Positions 54,971-62,361 of a stretch of DNA of 64,000 nt are shown one piece after another. The position numbers and the translations under genes were made by a program. Every line of letters begins with the position of its first letter. The stretch's first letter is position 1. Under the pieces are notes generated by a model. That model was not told the origin of the DNA, did no database searches, and saw only the letters and a list, made by a program, of their open reading frames with translations. The DNA comes from Amylibacter marinus. GTDB taxonomy: Bacteria > Pseudomonadota > Alphaproteobacteria > Rhodobacterales > Rhodobacteraceae. The stretch is taken from positions 186,001-250,000 of the forward strand of contig NZ_BSNN01000008.1 in NCBI RefSeq assembly GCF_030160015.1. The letters run 5' to 3'.

Positions 54971-55049
54971 ATATTTTCTCCCTGTTGTGATGAATGCATC
55001 TTCGAATAATGCACCCATGCTGTTGACCCAATTGAAGGGTATGCGGGGG

Positions 55050-56099
55050 TTACCCCCCAATTCGCGCACCTGTTTGTGCATCAAACATATGGCAAATCTC
55101 TTTGGGCACAGAAATGCGAACCATGTCGCCAATTTCTGCGCGGTAATCTTTTGCGGCTTTCACGGATACCAATTCACCGTTGACCTTGACTGTAATCATG
55201 GTCGCATCGCCCAACAATTCCATGGTATAAACAGGCGCTTGTATTTGCCCGCCCTTCTCCACAATAGCGGCATCCTCAGCACGAAACCCAAGGGTTACAG
55301 GGCCATCAGGCAAATCAAGTCCGCTGACGCTAATTGTATCGCCAGAAAACGCTTTCTTGGTGACTTCGCCGTTTATCAAATTCATCGCGGGTGATCCAAT
55401 AAAGCTGGCAACAAACGCATTTGCGGGTGTGTCGTAAATCTCTGTTGGGCTGCCCACTTGTTGAACAATGCCCCCCTTCATCACCACAACACGATCGGCC
55501 AATGTCATCGCTTCGATCTGATCGTGCGTTACGTAGATTGTGGTCACTTTCAATTCATGGCTCAGATTTTTGATCTGTGCACGTGTTGAAACACGCAACT
55601 TCGCATCCAGATTGGACAATGGTTCATCCATCAAAAACACATTCGGTTCGCGCACAATCGCACGCGCCAGCGCAACACGTTGCCGCTGACCACCGGATAA
55701 TTCTGCGGGTTTACGATGTAAAAAATCGTCCAACTCCACCATCGCAGAGGCACGCATCACACGCTCTTCATGCTCTGCTTCAGGTACCTTGCGGACTTTC
55801 AATGGAAAGCGAATATTCTCATATACGTTCATATTCGGGTACAATGCGTAAGATTGGAAAACCATCGAAACATCGCGGTCTTTGGGTTCAAGGTCGTTGA
55901 TAACCTTCCCATCGACCAAGATCTCGCCATCGGTCACATCTTCCAGCCCCGCAATCATGCGCATGGTTGTGGTTTTGCCACATCCTGACGGGCCTAACAG
56001 CACCAAAAACTCTTGATCAGCAATTGTCAGGTTAAAATCCTGAACCCCAACAAAAGAACCCCATCGCTTCGACAGATTGCGTAATTCAATCTCGGACAT
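55050..56099 (-). CDS. Sugar ABC ATPase (MalK/UgpC family)
   Basis: A 349-residue CUT1 ATPase: Walker A GPSGCGKTTTMR, Q-loop VFQSYALYPNMNVYENI, signature [16 protein letters not shown], Walker B FLMDEPLSNLDAKL, switch YVTHDQIEAMTLADR and a C-terminal TOBE/MOP-like domain (about 240-345). It is the first gene of the long operon; the promoter contains the LacI-type operator at 56130-56145, 31 bp before its ATG. Confidence 0.94.
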   Translation of the reverse strand: MSEIELRNLSKRWGSFVGVQDFNLTIADQEFLVLLGPSGCGKTTTMRMIAGLEDVTDGEILVDGKVINDLEPKDRDVSMVFQSYALYPNMNVYENIRFPLKVRKVPEAEHEERVMRASAMVELDDFLHRKPAELSGGQRQRVALARAIVREPNVFLMDEPLSNLDAKLRVSTRAQIKNLSHELKVTTIYVTHDQIEAMTLADRVVVMKGGIVQQVGSPTEIYDTPANAFVASFIGSPAMNLINGEVTKKAFSGDTISVSGLDLPDGPVTLGFRAEDAAIVEKGGQIQAPVYTMELLGDATMITVKVNGELVSVKAAKDYRAEIGDMVRISVPKEICHMFDAQTGARIGG

Positions 56100-56129
56100 T
56101 CATTTCCCCCTGTTGGCGCAATCGCATTC

Positions 56130-56145
56130 TTGCATACGAATGCAA
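56130..56145. promoter_or_regulatory. LacI-type operator TTGCATACGAATGCAA
   Basis: TTGCAT and ATGCAA are perfect 6-bp arms around ACGA, with the central CG usual for LacI/GalR operators. It stands in the 156-bp divergent promoter between the MalK-type gene and SnoaL-4, so one site can control both directions. The LacI regulator at 47097 is the obvious ligand. Confidence 0.65.
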
Positions 56146-56255
56146 AACCATAGACTCCAACCACGGATTAGTGCAAGATTTTTTTAACAGGCGGAATATT
56201 TCGCCCAAATCGCACACACCACAATGTCGTAAAGACTATAAAAACAAGGGCCCCC

Positions 56256-57242
56256 ATGTCTGGATTTCAAACCGAAAAAAATCTAATCCGCACCTATTAC
56301 ACCGCATTGGATAAGGCCACTGACCAGGGAATCACCCAAGTCCTGCGGGACTTCACAGCCCCGCAATACACGTGGCGCGCCTACCATCCGTTTCATGTGC
56401 AAACTGATGTGGCCGAAATCTCCGCCACTTTTTGGCAACCGTTCCGCCATGCGATCACCTCCATGCAACGCCGCATTGACGTATTCTTTGCAGGCGACAA
56501 TGTGATAGATGGCGGTCAATCAACATGGGTGGTTTCGATGGGCCATCTTATGGGATTGTTTGATCACCCCTGGCTTGGCATTCAGCCAACAGGTAAAATG
56601 GTGATGCTGCGCTACGCGGAATTTCACAAAGTTGAAGATAACAAAATCACCGAAACCGCATTCTACTTCGACATCCCACACCTGATGGCACAGGCGGGAC
56701 AATCCCCGTTTGCCGATCAACGCGGCGCACACAACATTCAACCAGGACCGCAACCACATGACGCAGTGATGTATGATGACGCGGATCTCTCAGAGGGCCG
56801 CAAAACCATCGATGCAATCCATGCGATGATTACAGATCTTGGAACATGGCAAAGTGGCCTCCCAATCGAGGAAGAGCTGGCCCGCACTTGGAGCAAAGAC
56901 ATGATTTGGTGGGGGCCTGCTGGAATTGGTTCAACCTACACAATCGAAAGATATGCAAAACAACATGCCATCCCATTTCGCGCGGCATTCACCGACCGAT
57001 CCTCAACGGGTCACATCGCCCGCTTGGCCGAAGGCCAGTACGGTGGCTTCTTTGGTTGGCCAAATTTTACTGCCCGCCCCACAAATGGGTACCTCGGCCT
57101 GCCGCCCAGCGATAGGTTGTGCGAGTTCCGCGTGATTGACCTTTATAGACGAGAAAATGACAAGCTTGCTGAAAATTGGGTATTCATCGATCTACTGCAC
57201 TTCTTCAGCCAAATGGGCGTAAACCTGTTGGACGAGAGTTAA
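56256..57242 (+). CDS. SnoaL-like double-domain protein 4
   Basis: A 328-residue two-domain SnoaL-like protein, divergent from the main operon. Domain 1 (about 10-150): YTWRAYHPFHVQTDVAEISA and IQPTGKMVMLRYAEFHKVED. Domain 2 (about 190-325): IWWGPAGIGSTYTIERYAKQ and LAENWVFIDLLHFFSQMGVN. The GPAGIG signature links it to SnoaL-2. Its separate transcription from the shared LacI-controlled promoter suggests a different required dose, or a first enzymatic step. Confidence 0.85.
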   Translation: MSGFQTEKNLIRTYYTALDKATDQGITQVLRDFTAPQYTWRAYHPFHVQTDVAEISATFWQPFRHAITSMQRRIDVFFAGDNVIDGGQSTWVVSMGHLMGLFDHPWLGIQPTGKMVMLRYAEFHKVEDNKITETAFYFDIPHLMAQAGQSPFADQRGAHNIQPGPQPHDAVMYDDADLSEGRKTIDAIHAMITDLGTWQSGLPIEEELARTWSKDMIWWGPAGIGSTYTIERYAKQHAIPFRAAFTDRSSTGHIARLAEGQYGGFFGWPNFTARPTNGYLGLPPSDRLCEFRVIDLYRRENDKLAENWVFIDLLHFFSQMGVNLLDES

Positions 57243-57490
57243 GCTTTCATAGATCTCAGCCGGCAGGAAACGTAGGATGTCGTCATACAACGGTTAACAC
57301 GTCTCAAAATATATCAACTACAATCTTTTAGAAATCTCGGCGCTACACCGATTACACTCCGATACAAAAGGCTTTTCGAATTTCAGGTTTATCGTCAAAT
57401 ATCGTTCCTATGTTTGCCGTAGCAAGCGTCTCCTTTCCGCCCTAATCAGCTTTCTTCACAATGACTTAGTAAAAAGTAGGGGTTTGAACT

Positions 57491-57553
57491 TAAAAGGGCA
57501 AAAAGAAGCGCTTTTGGCAAGAAATGCTATGCTTTGTAGCACATCACACAACA
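57491..57553. repeat. 63-bp direct repeat, copy 1
   Basis: The segment TAAAAGGGCAAAAAGAAGCG, CTTTTGGCAAGAAATGC … CACATCACACAACA is repeated with about a dozen differences at 59494-59556. Ends are well conserved (GGCAAAAAGAAGC and CACATCACACAACA), the middle less so. It is not tRNA-like and not an IS end. The two copies flank ridA, the WYL regulator and an IS3 remnant. Confidence 0.7.
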
Positions 57554-57813
57554 TGTAACCTGCCACAAAACATCGCCTTTTTAATAAAGTTAAGCCCTTG
57601 ATTTAATTGGTAGTATATTCTCAATCCCGCATTAAAGTAACCTTTTTTGCCAAAATAGTCGTCATTTTACTTCTCGTTGTTCAAGCCCGAGTAAGACATA
57701 CGTTTTAGCTCAAAAGCCGTTGCGTTGAACTGAAACCCGCCTTCCCCCAAAAGCATCTTGCACTAGAGGGCGGGCGATCAAAGTGGGTTCACGCTACAAA
57801 TGCATAGACAGAA

Positions 57814-57848
57814 GACCGTTTGAGGTCCGCTTTGCGGACAAAGCGGTC
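57814..57848 (-). terminator. Hairpin downstream of ridA
   Basis: GTCCGC-TTT-GCGGAC forms a perfect inner hairpin (57825-57839), extended outwards by GACCGTTT and AAAGCGGTC with one bulge. It lies 41 bp beyond the ridA stop on the minus strand, the place of a terminator. The T-run is weak. Confidence 0.5.
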
Positions 57849-57889
57849 ATTTAAATATATACATCACAATGACCGCGCGCCTTTTTCGT

Positions 57890-58285
57890 CTAAGCTGTGG
57901 CCGTTGCTTCAATTTCGAACAAAAGACCTGGTATCGCAAGACGTGTGACACCAATCAGTGTCATAGGTGGTGCAACTTGATGTGGGCCAAAGCGTGCACC
58001 CATGAGATCAAAGTTCTTCAGCGCTTCGTCAACATCTGTGACGTAGACGCCCAGTTTGGTGACATTGCTCACATCCATTCTGGCGTCCTTCAACACTGCT
58101 TCGAGATTATCCAGTGCCAAATTGATTTGACCGCGCATGTCGCCTGGGTGTTGCGGATTGCCATCCCCGTCTACAGCCGTCTGACCGGCACAGATAACTT
58201 GGCGCGTAGCACCTTCAATCACTTCGGCCTGATTGTATCCCAGCTTCAAAGACCAGTCCCATGGATTCACTGCAGTACGTTTCAT
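57890..58285 (-). CDS. RidA/YjgF-family protein
   Basis: The 131-residue protein is a RidA-superfamily member: EGATRQVICAGQTAVDGDGN, DMRGQINLALDNLEAVLKDA, and LIGVTRLAIPGLLFEIEATA. The Arg that binds the imine carboxylate in true RidA (usually within a C-P-x-R motif near the end) is not present as such (GVTRLAIPG carries an Arg earlier), so deaminase activity is uncertain. It is divergent from a WYL regulator with operator-like palindromes between, and has ribosome site AAGGAG. Confidence 0.88.
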   Translation of the reverse strand: MKRTAVNPWDWSLKLGYNQAEVIEGATRQVICAGQTAVDGDGNPQHPGDMRGQINLALDNLEAVLKDARMDVSNVTKLGVYVTDVDEALKNFDLMGARFGPHQVAPPMTLIGVTRLAIPGLLFEIEATATA

Positions 58286-58316
58286 CTTTTTTTCTCCTTG
58301 TTTGATGTTGCTGAAA

Positions 58317-58330
58317 TTGGTTTAAACCAA
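58317..58330. promoter_or_regulatory. 14-bp palindrome TTGGTTTAAACCAA in ridA promoter
   Basis: A perfect palindrome 32 bp upstream of the ridA start. It abuts a second inverted repeat at 58330-58356, so the 87-bp divergent region is dense with likely binding sites. Confidence 0.55.
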
Positions 58331-58356
58331 AATAGTGCCAAAATATGTCACTATTT
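58330..58356. promoter_or_regulatory. Inverted repeat AAATAGTGCCA-N5-TGTCACTATTT, candidate WYL operator
   Basis: Eleven-base arms match in 10 of 11 positions around AAATA. It ends 16 bp before the WYL regulator ATG and probably overlaps its promoter. Autoregulation and control of ridA by the WYL protein are likely. Confidence 0.6.
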
Positions 58357-58372
58357 ATGATATGGTAGCCAA

Positions 58373-59092
58373 ATGAATATTCGACTCAGACATGATGCAA
58401 TTGTTCGCAGCCTTCGCCGTAACGGAACTACCACTATAGATCAGCTTGCTGAAGAAGTGGGAGCGTCGCGCCGCACTATTCTGCGCGACATCAGTACATT
58501 ACGCGATGAAGGGTTTGTCGTTCATTCCGATGTTGGACGTGGAGGTGGCCTACAGCTTGATCCGCAATCAGTGCAAACCAAAGCGCGATTAACAGTGCCC
58601 GAGGTGTTCGCCCTTTTGATTTCCGTCGCAGCGATGCGGGCTGAAGGCAACTTACCCTTTTCAGACCTTGCTGATGCTGGCCTTGCCAAGATAGAAAAAT
58701 CACTGCCCTCTGACAAAGTTCGTGACCTGCGCGCCTTTCTCGACTGCTTGCATGTTGGAAGCCTGTCTTCGCATCAGGACCTGTCAGACGTGACTCGGAT
58801 AGACGCAGATTTGTTGCCTGTATTTGAAACGACTTTCCTAAACCACCAGTACATTCGCTTTGATTATCGTGATGCGAAAAACCGCAAATCGCAGCGACAG
58901 GTGGAGCCACAGGCCATGCTAATCCTTCCACCGCTTTGGTATCTAGTTGCTTGGGATCCAACAAGAAAAGACTTCCGGCACTTTCGAATGGACCGGATCA
59001 GCAACCCCACCGCCATAGTGGATCAAAATTTCCGCCGTCGCCATGTCCCATTCGAAGACGACGTTTGCCCGTACAGTGAATTGGTGCGTTGA
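58373..59092 (+). CDS. WYL-domain (YafY/DeoR-type) transcription regulator
   Basis: A 239-residue regulator: N-terminal helix-turn-helix (IRLRHDAIVRSLRRNGTTTI, DQLAEEVGASRRTILRDIST) with the HSDVGRGGGLQL wing, and a C-terminal WYL domain (about 140-225: YIRFDYRDAKNRKSQRQVEP and PLWYLVAWDPTRKDFRHFRM). WYL domains sense ligands such as nucleic acids or small molecules. It is shorter than most YafY proteins but no part seems missing. It is divergently paired with ridA. Confidence 0.9.
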   Translation: MNIRLRHDAIVRSLRRNGTTTIDQLAEEVGASRRTILRDISTLRDEGFVVHSDVGRGGGLQLDPQSVQTKARLTVPEVFALLISVAAMRAEGNLPFSDLADAGLAKIEKSLPSDKVRDLRAFLDCLHVGSLSSHQDLSDVTRIDADLLPVFETTFLNHQYIRFDYRDAKNRKSQRQVEPQAMLILPPLWYLVAWDPTRKDFRHFRMDRISNPTAIVDQNFRRRHVPFEDDVCPYSELVR

Positions 59093-59171
59093 GATCGCCA
59101 AAACCGCCGCAGCACCGGTCAAATTGGGCTCAAAGCTGACGTTCGGAATTTGGACGGATTTTTAATACAAG

Positions 59172-59309
59172 TGACCTGCGCCCCAAGTTCCCTCCAGCCT
59201 TAGTAGAGTCCTTGGTTTAATTTTGATGCCGTCATGCGGCCAGTTTGTCTAGTTTAATGTTCTCCACAAATTCTGATGGTGTTAGGTTTCCGATTGATGA
59301 ATGAGGACG
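59172..59309 (-). mobile_element. IS3-family remnant: terminal end and OrfB C-terminus
   Basis: The minus strand from 59309 reads RPHSSIGNLTPSEFVENIKL and DKLAA, then TGA (59232-59234), the last residues of an IS3-family OrfB. About 60 bp further out is TGACCTGCGCC (59172-59182), identical to the first 11 bases of the fragment at 42098. Only this right end survives; the transposase body is gone. Confidence 0.75.
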
Positions 59310-59493
59310 GACAAGGAGCAGCTAGCTTCATGGTTGGAGGGGCCGCTTTCGCTGAGTACAATGGGCTATAAATACTGGTAACCAGTGTCCGCATTCTACC
59401 CACATCAACACACCAGCTTACGGCACAATATTGGCAAACAACTTAATCGAAAATATCGAAAGCAAACCTTTAAGAAAAGGGTATTTGATCCTT

Positions 59494-59556
59494 AAAAAAG
59501 GCAAAAAGAAGCATTTTTGGCAAGAAGTGCGATGTTCAGTGGCACATCACACAACA
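59494..59556. repeat. 63-bp direct repeat, copy 2
   Basis: The second copy of the repeat at 57491-57553, in the same orientation, starting AAAAAAGGCAAAAAGAAGC and ending CACATCACACAACA. It begins 17 bp from the 3' end of nrdJ. Confidence 0.7.
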
Positions 59557-59572
59557 CAAGGACATTCCCCAG

Positions 59573-61837
59573 CTACCCGCATTTAGAATGACCACAGGAC
59601 GCACAGGTCATGCACCCCTCTACCATGCGCATTCCCGGCGTGCCACAGCTGGGGCACGATTTTCCACCAGCGTTGCCGCCCATCTGTACAACAGTTGCTT
59701 CTGGATCCGCCTTTAGGTACTGGCCCTCGCCTTCGATAAACCCGATGGCAACCATATGTTGCTCTATCACGCTACCAATAGCGGCAAGGATCGACGGGAT
59801 ATATTTCCCCCGCACCCACGCGCCGCCACGCGGATCAAACACCGCCTTTAGCTCTTCAACAACAAAGCTGACATCACCCCCACGACGGAACACCGCAGAA
59901 ACCATACGCGTCAACGCCAACGTCCATGCATAGTGCTCCATGTTCTTCGAATTGATAAACACTTCAAACGGGCGTCGCTCACCATTGGAAATCACATCAT
60001 TAATGGTGATGTAAATGGCATGCTCGTTTTCAGGCCACTTGATTTTATAGGTCATGCCATCCAGCGCCTCTGGGCGGTTCAACGGCTCTGCCAGATAGAC
60101 AACATCCGCGCCAGTATCAATCTCAGGGGTTTTCTCGCTCTCTTCTGATACAGACAGAACAGAACCCGTCACATCATTGGGGCGATAGGTTGTACAGCCC
60201 TTACAGCCCTGATCCCACGCGGCCATATAGACCTCTTTGAAATCCTCAAACGAGATATCCTCAGGGCAATTAATGGTCTTGGAAATAGAGCTGTCGATCC
60301 ACTTTTGCGCCGCCGCCTGCATGCGCACGTGATCCAGCGGGGCCAATGTCTGTGCGTTCACAAAGCTCTCTGGAAATGCCCTGTCGCCAAATTTTTCGCG
60401 CCATAAATCTACGGCATAATCAACCACTTCTTCTTCAGTACGAGAGCCGTCTTTTTGCAAAACTTTGCGTTTATAAGAATAGGCAAAAACAGGCTCGATG
60501 CCGCTGGACACATTGCCCGCATATAGGCTGATTGTGCCGGTCGGTGCGATGGATGTCAGCAGGGCGTTGCGTATCCCCTTTTCACCAATCGCCGCGCGCA
60601 CATCTTCGTCCATTTCCTGCATGGTTTCAGACGCCAAAAACGCCTCGCGATCAAACAAGGGGAATGCCCCCTTTTCCGCGGCCAAATCCGCGCTGCCCAA
60701 ATAGGCAGAGCGCGCGATTTGCTTCATCCATGCCTCGGTTTGGGCCGCCGCCTCTTCTGAACCATAGCGCAAGCCCACCATCAGCAAGGCATCCGCAAGA
60801 CCCGTTACGCCCAACCCAATGCGCCGTTTGGCCTTGGCCTCGCCGCGCTGTGCATCCAATGGGAATTTCGACGCATCAACCACGTTGTCCATCATCCGAA
60901 CAGCCGTGCGCACCAAATCATCCAATGCATCCAAGTTCAGCTTTGCCGCCGCATCAAAGGGCGCCTCGATCAGGCGGGCCATATTGATAGACCCAAGCAG
61001 GCAAGCCCCATATGGAGGTAAGGGTTGTTCGCCACATGGGTTGGTCGCGGCAATGGTTTCGGCGTAATGCAGGTTGTTTTTAGTGTTGATCCGGTCAATA
61101 AAAATCACCCCGGGTTCGGCAAAATCATAGGTGGATTGCATTATTTTATTCCACAAATCCAGCGCCTTAACCGTTTTGTAGACACGGCCATTGAATTTCA
61201 ACTCCCAGTCGCCGCCGCTCTTCACCGCCTCCATAAAGGGATCGGTAATCAAAACAGATAGGTTAAACATCCGCAGGCGCGCGGCATCTTGTTTTGCCAC
61301 AATGAAATCTTCGATATCTGGGTGATCACAGCGCATTGTTGCCATCATGGCCCCGCGGCGAGAACCCGCAGACATGATCGTGCGACACATGGCATCCCAC
61401 ACGTCCATGAATGATAATGGCCCAGAGGCATCCGCAGCAACGCCCTCGACCAAGGCCCCCTTGGGGCGAATGGTCGAGAAATCATAGCCAATACCACCGC
61501 CCTGTTGCATGGTCAGCGCCGCTTCTTTTAGCATCTCGAAAATGCCACCCATGCTGTCTGGGATGGTGCCCATAACAAAACAGTTAAACAAGGTCACCGA
61601 ACGATCCGTCCCCGCGCCTGCCAAAATTCGCCCAGCAGGTAGGAATTTAAAATCCTCTAGCGCGCTGTAAAACTTGTCTTCCCACTCTTTTGGGGTGTCC
61701 TCTACCTTCGCCAATGCCCGCGCAACACGGCGCCAGCTATCAGAAACAGTGCCATCTAATGCCTCGCCGTCTGCAGATTTCAGGCGATACTTCATATCCC
61801 AAATTTGTTCGGCAATAGGGGCAGAAAACTGGCTCAT
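59573..61837 (-). CDS. nrdJ: Adenosylcobalamin-dependent (class II) ribonucleotide reductase
   Basis: The 754-residue enzyme converts ribonucleotides to deoxyribonucleotides by a B12-initiated radical. Key segments: FLPAGRILAGAGTDRSVTLF, GGIGYDFSTIRPKGA, the active-site ATNPCGEQPLPPYGACLLGS with the catalytic Cys and Glu, and IAPTGTISLYAGNVSSGIEP. The C-terminal CPSCGTPGMRMVEGCMTCAS with CGHSKCG supplies zinc-ribbon cysteines for redox renewal. The family size is normal. No cobalamin riboswitch fits in the 49 bp to the upstream divergent gene, so its expression looks unlinked to B12 at that level. Confidence 0.96.
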   Translation of the reverse strand: MSQFSAPIAEQIWDMKYRLKSADGEALDGTVSDSWRRVARALAKVEDTPKEWEDKFYSALEDFKFLPAGRILAGAGTDRSVTLFNCFVMGTIPDSMGGIFEMLKEAALTMQQGGGIGYDFSTIRPKGALVEGVAADASGPLSFMDVWDAMCRTIMSAGSRRGAMMATMRCDHPDIEDFIVAKQDAARLRMFNLSVLITDPFMEAVKSGGDWELKFNGRVYKTVKALDLWNKIMQSTYDFAEPGVIFIDRINTKNNLHYAETIAATNPCGEQPLPPYGACLLGSINMARLIEAPFDAAAKLNLDALDDLVRTAVRMMDNVVDASKFPLDAQRGEAKAKRRIGLGVTGLADALLMVGLRYGSEEAAAQTEAWMKQIARSAYLGSADLAAEKGAFPLFDREAFLASETMQEMDEDVRAAIGEKGIRNALLTSIAPTGTISLYAGNVSSGIEPVFAYSYKRKVLQKDGSRTEEEVVDYAVDLWREKFGDRAFPESFVNAQTLAPLDHVRMQAAAQKWIDSSISKTINCPEDISFEDFKEVYMAAWDQGCKGCTTYRPNDVTGSVLSVSEESEKTPEIDTGADVVYLAEPLNRPEALDGMTYKIKWPENEHAIYITINDVISNGERRPFEVFINSKNMEHYAWTLALTRMVSAVFRRGGDVSFVVEELKAVFDPRGGAWVRGKYIPSILAAIGSVIEQHMVAIGFIEGEGQYLKADPEATVVQMGGNAGGKSCPSCGTPGMRMVEGCMTCASCGHSKCG

Positions 61838-61919
61838 AGGGACATCTCTTTTTGATTCAAATGGAACGGCTTGTCTAAAATAACAGATGCCGATTTACAA
61901 TTCAAATTCAGGAGGTATT

Positions 61920-62360
61920 TTGAAAAATATGCAGGGGAAACTACATCTAATAAAACTAAGCGTAGGCACCGAGGATTTAAGCGGGCTTGAACAATGGCAA
62001 AAGGGCCAGCGCCTGTTGCATGGCCGCGAACACGGTTTGCACATCACCCGCATGTGGCCCAAACGCGAGTCAGAGCTTTTGTCCGGTGGCAGCATCTACT
62101 GGGTGATCAAAGGCGCCATTCAGGCACGTCAGCGGCTTGTTAGGTTCGATGAGATCATCGGCGACGACGGGATTCGACGCTGTGGTTTTGTGCTGGATCC
62201 TGAAATCATTGCCACCACCATGGCCACACGGCGCCCCTTTCAGGGCTGGCGCTATTTGGCGGGTAATGAGGCCCCCAAGGATATGCCCAAATCCCGCGCA
62301 TCAGAACCAGACCTACCCGATGATATGGAACAACATCTGGCGGATCTGGGCCTGTTATAG
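61920..62360 (+). CDS. DUF1489-family protein
   Basis: A 146-residue conserved alphaproteobacterial protein with no defined function. Recognisable parts are LHLIKLSVGTEDLSGLEQWQ, HITRMWPKRESELLSGGSIY, WVIKGAIQARQRLV and RPFQGWRYL. The start taken is the TTG at 61920 because AGGAGG stands 4 bases before it; the ATG three codons later (61929) is further from that site. It is divergent from nrdJ and convergent with panC, their stops being 1 bp apart. Confidence 0.8.
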   Translation: MKNMQGKLHLIKLSVGTEDLSGLEQWQKGQRLLHGREHGLHITRMWPKRESELLSGGSIYWVIKGAIQARQRLVRFDEIIGDDGIRRCGFVLDPEIIATTMATRRPFQGWRYLAGNEAPKDMPKSRASEPDLPDDMEQHLADLGLL

Positions 62361-62361
62361 C

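Larger units (their letters stand above)
57243..57889. other. Intergenic region with repeat copy 1 and RidA terminator
   Basis: The 647-bp gap has no credible gene. It contains repeat copy 1 (57491-57553) and a terminator-like hairpin for the minus-strand ridA gene (57814-57848). The remainder, AT-rich up to about 57700, shows no coding pattern or known RNA; an unrecognised small RNA cannot be excluded. Confidence 0.55.
59093..59572. other. Intergenic region with IS3 remnant and repeat copy 2
   Basis: The 480-bp gap holds an IS3 end with OrfB fragment (59172-59309), a 13-bp palindrome ACTGGTAACCAGT (59374-59386) and repeat copy 2 (59494-59556). No gene is seen. The region from 59310 to 59490 is otherwise unassigned. 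It ends 16 bp after the repeat, at the nrdJ stop codon. Confidence 0.6.

Noticed and set aside
55577-55900. Plus-strand open frame opposite the MalK-type ATPase
   Set aside because: The minus strand has all ABC ATPase motifs in order; the plus frame is a shadow.
57281-57296. GTCATACAA at about 57280 as another GntR-A/B site
   Set aside because: It lacks the flanking T-run and symmetric arm, and lies downstream of SnoaL-4 rather than in a promoter of a sugar-acid gene.
57491-59556. Treating the 63-bp repeats as prophage attachment sites or a CRISPR array
   Set aside because: There is no integrase, tRNA or phage gene, and only two copies 2 kb apart; no regularly spaced repeats occur anywhere in the window.
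61838-61919. Cobalamin riboswitch upstream of nrdJ
   Set aside because: Only about 80 bp separate nrdJ from the divergent DUF1489 gene, far less than the roughly 200 nt of a cobalamin riboswitch, and no B12-box is visible.
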